Shown here: one piece after another, positions 56,504 to 64,000 of the stretch | Position numbering within the stretch: position 1 is the first letter of the stretch | Layout: every line of letters starts with the position of its first letter | NCBI GenBank assembly: GCA_029449235.1 | Contig: JANATG010000007.1 | Coordinates: 1,116,001 to 1,180,000, forward strand | Direction: 5' to 3' | Length of the DNA: 64,000 nucleotides | Source: Linnemannia schmuckeri | Taxonomy: Eukaryota > Mortierellomycota > Mortierellomycetes > Mortierellales > Mortierellaceae | Position numbers and translations under genes: made by a program | The notes under the pieces: model-generated | Seen by the model: the letters and a program-made list of their open reading frames with translations, nothing else | What the model was told of the DNA's origin: nothing | Databases searched by the model: none

Positions 56504-59500
56504 CTAAGCGCCTCGACCGAGCTGCTGGCTGCCTCGCCTCCGCTGCGCGTCCGACAGAATATTAGGCAGGGTGCTGAAAGAGTACTCTCGCTGGTTCGGT
56601 GAGTGCGCAGAACTCTCACTCGCCGATCTCGCCAACAATGTGCCCGCGCTATCACGAGACGCCCCAAAATAAGATCGAGGTGTACCACCTTGTGCCTCTT
56701 GACCAATCTCTCCAGAAAGCTTGGCCGATTTAACTGCCGCCTGCGTATCATTGCCAAGCTGGTCCGCTGGGTCCACCGACTGCAAAGACCTCCGCTTTAA
56801 CGTAGTCGCAGTCGCGGTCCGCTCTTGTTCTTGAGCGTTCACAAGCGATGCCAGCTCGATTTTAGTGGTCTTCTTGATCGAGTTATATCCCGACTCAGCA
56901 ACGTTGCTGGGTTTGGCATCAACACGCTCCTGATCGGTCACAGATGTGCGTCGACTTGCAGGTGCGCTAGGAAATACACCGCTATCAATCGCCTTCTGCA
57001 CCTGCTCAATACAAACAGCGCTCCTCTGTCTCAGCGACTGGGAAAATTCAAACTTCTTGTACCGCGAATTGTAGAACGCCATCGGGTTGGGCGGGGGAGC
57101 CATGAACCCTGCATTCGCAGAGGGGGATGATCCAGTGACTCCAGAGATACCAAAACCTGTTGGGAACATTTGGCTCAGGCGTTGGTTGGATGCGGTAGAA
57201 GGATGGCTCGAATGCCCTCCTCCTCCAGCGGCAGCTGAGCTTTCGATCAAGTTGGTGACCGTGTCTGAAGGATATCCACCCCCATAGACTGAGAGCCGTG
57301 GGTTGGAGTTGTGAACTGATGCGTAAAAAATACTCGTGGGTCGCACTTCCTTGCCGGGTCCCTTGACGATCCACTGGAACTGTTCCAGTGCAGCCTGTGG
57401 CAGATGCAGCTTCCTATACAACAGCTCACCCAACTGAGATAATGAAGTTGAAAATGTCAGAGAATCTGAGGCGAGTGACCTGGACAGACGGGGGGGAGGG
57501 TTCTTACGATAGGATAGAGAAGAAGCCAAGACTCACCTCGTAATGGCAATAGGGAACAACCCACATCTCGCTCTCGATAGTCGCCTCCAGAAGCAGACAA
57601 TCAGTCAGGGCGGTATAGGCAAAAGTTGCATCGTCAGGGAGGAGTTGACGATGGACAACCGCGCTTAACAGCAAATAGATTGCCTGCGTGTCAATATCCG
57701 CCGTATGTTGCACAGACTACAAACGCAAGAAAAATTATCATCGTGGTTAAATGATTGATCAACAAAGTGCAAAGAAATGCCAAGAAACAAAGTGCGAAAG
57801 TTGGCTTACCTTCCAGATGGTCTCCAAGAGTGTGCGGTATTTTCTGAGTAAGGCAGGCTTCATGTAGGCAAGGTCGCGTCTCAAGTAAAGGATCATCAGA
57901 GGCAAGAATGGTGAAATCCGACCCTTTTGAAGACTCTTCTGGCACTGGTTCCATGCAAACTTGTTGAACCGGTTGAGCTACGGAAAAACAAACCATGTAG
58001 TAAGAAAGGATTAGTGTCAGAGCTCATTTAAAATAGCTTGTGTTCTATCTGAAGCAAAGGCAAACAAAGGCACGACTTACTTTGCCAGCCTGCGGAGGCG
58101 GCGTGGGCGTGAGGAGAGGATGTCCGTTCAAGGTCGAGGTGCTACCAATGGTACCATTACCATCAACAGCAGCAGTAGCAGCATCTTTTATAGACCATGT
58201 ACTCTGACTAGATCCCGCTTTGATATGCTCAAAGACAGACGCAACAGTGGTATGTTTTGTCACTAACTCGGGTCCTGCCATCATAATCAACACCTCCTGA
58301 GCAGCCATCAAAAGGTCAAACTCGGGTCCAGTCCGTGGGTAGTTGATGGGTGTAGTTGATCCTGATCCTGTTAATCTAGCACCAGCCAAGGCTCCGTCTG
58401 ACATTGTGGTGGTGTCATTACCGTAATGACCGAATCCATCTCGTCCGTACTCAAAGTAGCCCTCCTGTCCAAGACGAAGTACTACCTTGCTGGCAATCAA
58501 GCACAGTCCACAGAAGGGCGCCAACTCAAAGTCATCCTCCTCTTCCTCCTCTTCTATCATACTTGAGCTGCCGGTCAAAGAAGGATCGTTCCTTGTACGT
58601 GAATGCTGATTCACGCTGTTACTCCGTCCCTTGCGTCTCCTGCCGCGAGCATTCGCTGCAGAGGAGTCTGTTGGGTGGTTGACAGGCTGGGTTGTGATAA
58701 ACTTTCGCCAAAGGATCTCAAACACATCTGCAGCCTTGCCGAACTCCTGGTGGATAAAGAACGTCAGGCCGAGTTCGAATCGGTAGTTGATCGATGGGAT
58801 GGCAGCAGCCTCGCATGTTTGAATGCCACGTGTGATGTGATTCAAGGCAGCCGGGATCATATTGCCAGTCTTGCGGGCATGGTGACAAGCCATCAGCAAG
58901 TAGCTCGAACCATTCCTAACAAAGACAACGTTAAAAGAAAATGATTAGTGATAAACATTAGCGTAATGATTTTTGGGCTTAAATTTCAATCATTGCAAAG
59001 TCAATACATACGGGCAGGTCTTGAGGCACTCGGCCACGATCTCTCCAGCCCTTTCTAGGGATATGCTTGCATCCTCCATGCCTCGCGGCAGGAACAGATA
59101 GTTGATCAACAGATAAAGTCCCGCAAACGGAGCTAAAGTTACACATAATCATTCATCAGTTAGAGAATCATTGTGATTACAACTGTTTGGTCGAAACTGA
59201 GCGAAATAAGAAGCAAACAAACATACCTCGACCATTCTTCCGAGCAAAGACAGCCTCCAGGTTCTTGATGCCAAGTTCATGATTCGACTGCAAACCAATC
59301 GTCCTGAGAGCCGGCAACAGCGACTTTGGCACAACCGTGACAATGAAGTAGAACAAACCCATACCATACAGCAAGTAATCTTCAACGTCTTCAAGCACTT
59401 TGACCGCTGTCTTGAGGTCCTCAACGGCCTTGGCTTGATCGCGGAGTGCGCTTGCCAGACCCTTATGAACTGAGGAGCTTGAGGGCAAGAACCTGGACTG

Positions 59501-62500
59501 TGTACGCTCACCATCTTGAAGGAACTCGGACGCATCAGCGGGCGAGGACGATAACGAGGCTGCAGATTGGTTCAAGCTACCGCGTCGTCCAAAGAGAGAC
59601 CAACGCGAGCCTTCTGACGACTGCGAGGATGAGAGCGGTGGGTTCCGTTTGGAACTTGGCGGTTGCGCAGTGGATGCGATTGAGACTGGAACTGGAGCAG
59701 GTCGAGTGGGACGATCAATCTTTGAAAGATGAGCTGAAAGTGTCGCATTGGCCGAGTTACTATCGTCATTTCCCGTTGTTGTTGCTGCTTGTGTAGATGA
59801 TGAAGTATCCTGATCAGTAGTCGCGGCGAGGGCTGTCAATTTCTGGAAGCGTTCCTTTGCAAGCCCCATCTCCTGTTTGATCCGCATGTAACCCTTCCAT
59901 GCTCTACGGAGCTGGAGTCCGCCCTTGATGTCCGAAAATGTTCCCTTGGTGTCGGAAGCTGAGGTCAACTGGAGGATCCCTCGGTAGAGCAAAGTGTCGT
60001 AAAACGCCATCTCACAGTCCCACTTGTAGTTCTGTCGAAGTGTGTTTTCGTTGGGTGAGATCAGACTGGCGTCGGCACTGCAGATCTTTCGGTATCCCAA
60101 GAAGCTGGTATCCTATTGAATCAAAGGAATAATTCAGCCATAAGTGCGCCGAACAAAAAAAAAAAAATCAACATGCATGTCATTTATGCAACGAGCATGA
60201 ACCTTACCATATCTGTCTTCTTATCGAGAACACGGGAAGCGACCTTTTCAGAGAGCTGAAGGGCGTCTGTGAGTTCAGAATCAGCCTCTGAGAGCTGACC
60301 GCTGATCAACTGACGCACAATATGAACCTATCAAACAAACATAGCCACGTAACAAAAAATGTTACAAACTCGTTGATCAAATACAGAGAGATTTCTATCC
60401 AAACCACATTTGTTTCAGACAATCAATAAGAGGCGAATTTACCTCAGCAGCGGCAAGACTCCATCGCGGATAGGCGGTACTATGCTCCTTGAAGACCTCA
60501 AGAGCGCCTCCAAACTCGTTGTTCCAGCAAGCCATAATTCCCTCCATCAGCTGGACTGGGTGGAGATGATTCCTGCTCATGGGAGGGATCGATTGTTTCC
60601 GCCTCGTCTTTCTTGTCGTTGCAGTAATGGCAGAAGCAGCAGCAGGGGACTGAGTTACTCTACCACCTTGACTTTCTTTGGCCTTTCCCAAGTGCATTGC
60701 TGTACCATGCGTCATGGACAATCCAGGACGCTCAAACCCTCTCGACCCAGTGTTGTTGGACTGCAAAGCCGATCCTGAAATAAGTGATCGTGCCTTGGAT
60801 GCTGCCTCCTGACTAAGAACTGCTGCTGTTGTGTCGCACTTTTGGTTCCTGGCGAGCAGCATAATATTCTCGGCATTCTTGGATGAGGTCGACAAGATCG
60901 GCTCCGAATCCTTGTCATCTCTATCACTGCCAGTTCTTGCCTCATTGTTGGTCGTAGTGTCCGAGGGGAGGTTTCTGGGGGTCGGAGAGTGTCTGTGGGA
61001 TGGAGATCGAGGTGGGATTACGATGCCTTTTGCTTGGAGAAGTGGAGTATGGATACCTCGATTGACTAAGAGGCGGACTGGAGGCGGACTCGTAGGTGGT
61101 TTTGGAATATTGAGCATCGGTGGTTGGCTCTGGTTTTGGTTCTGATTCTGGTTTTGCAAAGAAAGCGACAGGGATGAGACGCTAGGAACCGGAGAGGTGG
61201 GTGACTGGGGAACAATTTGGTCCAAAGAGGGTGAGGCCTCTCGCTCCTGTTCCTGCTTCTGCTGCTGCCGCTTCTTGAACTGGAAAGCCATCTCTGAAAG
61301 AAGTCGCCCTTGGTTTTCGCGTACTTTGAGCTGTGATTTGGTCGTATCGTAATAGGTCTCGATCGCCAGTTCCTGCAATGGTGCAGGGCCGTCTTCTAGC
61401 TGAACCTCTTGATATGATGACTCGGTGCATGATGTCTCCGTCCTGACAGGGTCCGAAGGGAAGGCGCTATGGCGATTCTCCACGAGGATCTCCGAGTCCA
61501 TGTCCATCCGATCGTGACTGTAGTCGCGTCGATAGTCCTCGTCCGAGATTGACGTCGACTGTCTGAATACATGGCAACCTTCTACCAGCTCGTTGAGACT
61601 CTCCTCTGACCTGTATTTTGGCAGATCCAAGGGTCCCATATGGCGACTCCTGTGGTGCTCCTCTACGCCTCGACCATAGTCAACATACTCGATTGGTTCC
61701 ATATGTCTCGCCTGATGTTGTGCCTCAAGACCTTCTCTTGGAACATGAGCAGCAGAGACCATGTGGCAGCCGTACGCCATACCCGGGAGTGCTCGTCCTC
61801 CAACCATACCGCCCCCAACTACGCCAGTTTTTGTGACGTAAGGATGACCTCCATAGCCAACAGGGCCGTGTCCAACTCCATCAATAGACACAATTGAACG
61901 GTCGTCATAGACTGAGGCAACATCGCCATGACTATAGTTCTCCTGCTCGTAGATGGAAACGATAGACTGGTCATCATAGATCGAGGCAACAGAGTATGGG
62001 CGCCCGCCTATTCCACCCACTCCTCCCACTGCTCCTACTCCTTCAACACCTCTGACACCAGCGACGCCGCCAACAGCACCTGGCACAATGGTCTCGTATG
62101 TCCCATAGGTAGGGCCAATAACAGGTGCAGGAGCAACCATCGCCGGCACTACTGCTCTAGGTTGAGGCTGATACAAGACTTGAGGCGGTGGAAGCTGGGG
62201 AGGTAGTGGCGCAACGATTGCTGGCGGTTGTGCAATCGACTGGTAGACTGGAGCTGGTGGGGCTTGGATGATCTGTGCTCGAGGAGGCAATCTGTAAGCG
62301 ACTGGCTGAGGTTGAGGCCGAACGAGCATCTGTGGCTGCGGTGGCGGGATCTGCACAATTGGAGCCGGTGCGATCATGGGCGGTACGATCATTGGTCGTA
62401 GAGCTGGACGAGCTACCATGACAGGGCGTGGTGCTGGTTGGATCACTGCGACAGGTTCCTGAGGCACGGCAACTGCAATGGGTCTAGGCGGTGGCTCAAC

Positions 62501-64000
62501 GATGGCCGTCCTTTGCGGTGGGATGTACACAACTGGTTCTGGCCCTGATCCTATGATCACGCCCTCCTGTTGCATGTATGGCGGGATATCCTCGGCAATT
62601 CCCCAAGTGATAACGCCATCAGATGGTCCTTGGTCACCGACGTTAACCCATTGACCAGGAACGCAGTGTCGAGGTGGAACCAGGACTGTCCCTGAATTGT
62701 CGCCGTCCACGACTACAGCGCCACCACTGCGACCGTCCTCTGAGGCATCGCCAAGGACAACAGTACCATGGATTCCATGACCGCCGTGGATTCCATGAAT
62801 ACCATGGACTCCATGAACGCCAACGACGCCAGGCTCGCCTTCCCTCTCGACCGTCACACGCTCCCGTAGCTCATGAATACGAATCCGTCGGTTAACACTC
62901 TCACCCTCACCTTCACCCTCCACAACACCAATACCGACGTCACCAACAACAACCCCAGGTCTCGACGGATGTGGGCCAACGGTCTCAGTTCCTGACACAA
63001 TCAGTACTGTCGGATCGGTCACCTCCACAGATCCAGCACCAGCAACAATTTCCGTCGACCCATGAGTGTGCCCATCTTCCTCCCTGTGTATTGTTATCGT
63101 ACCCACAGGGAGAACCTCGAGTCCATCATTCGATCCATTGATACGGCGGTGGCGGTGATGATGATCGGGCAGACCAAGGATGGTTCCAGAATCTGACGAG
63201 TCCTCGAAGTCATTGATCCCATCCCCGGTTCGCTCTTCAGTATTGGTCTCACTCTCCTTGATATCCAACTGGACAATGTGTCCCTTTCCAGTGTATCCCG
63301 TAGCGGCTTCCAACTCGGCAGCGGGGCCCTCCTGGTATGGGTGCTCCTCACAGTCCTCGTCGTCGCATATCACTGCCGTGATGTCTTTGCGTGAAGAGAT
63401 GTTGAAGCGGAGGGTTGATAGACCGTGATGATGCCCTTCGGGCAAATAGTCTCCGTGAGATCCATCGCCACTTGACTTGAACTCTATTGGAGCTACAAAG
63501 AAAATGAATGACCAAGTTAGAAAGGACATGATTGCTAACACAGTCGGGGCTAATTTATGACAGTTGCTTCTTTATGACGACAAACCTTGGTGTGGTCTAT
63601 CAATCGCTGTTGCATTTTCTGAATCGTCTCTTGGTGGCAAGGGTATCTCAAAATGAGGATGAAGACGTGGCTTCGTCACACCATTCACCACGCTCTCCTC
63701 AGGCGTGTTCAACAACTCCGTGCCGCCATCAACAACCACCTCCCCTACAACAAGCCGTCCATCCACGTCTACCAAGTCACCGATAACTGAGCCGTCCTCC
63801 GAATGACCAGGTCCGGTAATCTCCAACCCATGTCGATGCACAGTTTTGGTTTCCCGTACCGTAGCACGCTTGGTTGTCTCTGTGATCCCAACTTTTACTA
63901 TTGCACCAGATCCAACCTCGACCTTTACCTCATCGCCATCCTGCTCGACTCCTGCAATCTTGACCACGTCGACATTGACTCCAATCTCAGTTTCTGTGTT
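56504..64000 (-). CDS. IML2/TTC39-type TPR protein with very long low-complexity N-terminus (5' truncated)
   Basis: Nine exons lie in the window (64000-63586, 63492-60443, 60327-60208, 60112-59227, 59132-59012, 58915-58081, 57977-57810, 57716-57537, 57433-56504), all in frame, for at least 2,234 residues; the reading frame runs off the right edge. The IML2/TTC39 core starts about residue 1,125 (LMEGIMACWNNEFGGALEVFKEHS). It continues with the HIVRQLISGQ helices, KWDCEMAFYDTLLYRGILQL, DYLLYGMGLFYFIVTVVPKSLLPALRTIG, FAGLYLLINYLFLPRG, SSYLLMACHHARKTGN and HREL-like FELGLTFFIHQEFGKAADVF. Yeast Iml2 (about 730 residues) is a mitochondria/lipid-droplet-linked factor for inclusion clearance. Residues before 1,125 are Val/Gly/Pro-rich with GXH triplets, a PPxP-rich tract and VASxYDDxSIVS repeats. 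Large Ser/Thr-rich insertions also interrupt the core. The N-terminal part might be a separate gene, but one exon covers both without a stop. Confidence 0.8.
61115..61160 (-). repeat. Asn-Gln dipeptide-coding microsatellite
   Basis: Imperfect 6-nt repeats (ttctga/ttttgg on the + strand) that encode alternating Gln-Asn inside the low-complexity part of the IML2-type protein. Confidence 0.8.
62766..62826 (-). repeat. GXH-coding 9-nt minisatellite
   Basis: Six to seven 9-nt units, each encoding Gly-(Val/Ile/Gly)-His, in the N-terminal extension of the IML2-type protein. On the + strand the ttccatgg-like core recurs. Confidence 0.85.

Noticed and set aside
1..64000. CRISPR arrays, insertion sequences, bacterial operons, rRNA genes
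   Set aside because: None seen. The window is clearly eukaryotic with spliced genes; no regular spaced repeats, transposase or reverse-transcriptase motifs were found.

Overview
This window looks like nuclear DNA of an early-diverging filamentous fungus, most likely Mortierellomycotina (Mortierella-type). The evidence is short spliceosomal introns with GTAAGT-like donors and YAG acceptors, a zygomycete-like chitin synthase, and A/T-rich intergenic DNA with very long homopolymer tracts. The organism call is inference from gene style and has not been checked by any search.

I support 16 protein-coding genes. Left part (1-9 kb): the 3' two thirds of a chitin synthase (+), then a giant single-pass membrane protein (-) made of two long LEA-2/DUF3712-like repeats. 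Next comes a gene desert of about 9.1 kb (8.85-17.95 kb). From 17.95 to 32 kb: ribosomal protein uL13 (RPL16, -) with an 18-nt first coding exon, a small GPI-anchored wall/surface protein (-), a low-complexity His/Ser-rich protein (-), an Shb17-like sugar bisphosphatase (+), a carnosine/histidine N-methyltransferase with a His-rich tail (-), and an SR-protein kinase (-).

From 33 to 48 kb: the Golgi membrane protein TVP18 (+, seven small exons), a RhoGAP protein (-), translation elongation factor EF-1alpha (+, intron in the 5' UTR), two paralogous allantoate/nicotinate-type MFS permeases (both -), and between them a pepsin-fold protein (+) whose two catalytic motifs are both altered. From 51 kb to the right edge: a GPR1/FUN34/YaaH acetate transporter (+), the ribosome-biogenesis RNA cytidine acetyltransferase KRE33/NAT10 (-), and a very large IML2/TTC39-type TPR protein (-) with a low-complexity N-terminal extension of more than 1,100 residues that runs off the window.

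Most genes are housekeeping (translation, rRNA modification, wall synthesis, Golgi, Rho signalling, carbon metabolism). They are independent eukaryotic transcription units and do not form an operon-like pathway. I did not find a clear new defence or biosynthetic system. The most unusual objects are the two-fold repeated LEA-2-like membrane protein, the probably inactive aspartic protease between duplicated permeases, the histidine methyltransferase with a histidine-rich tail, and the oversized IML2 protein. Exon borders were read by eye from splice signals and reading-frame continuity; every multi-exon model given closes in frame.
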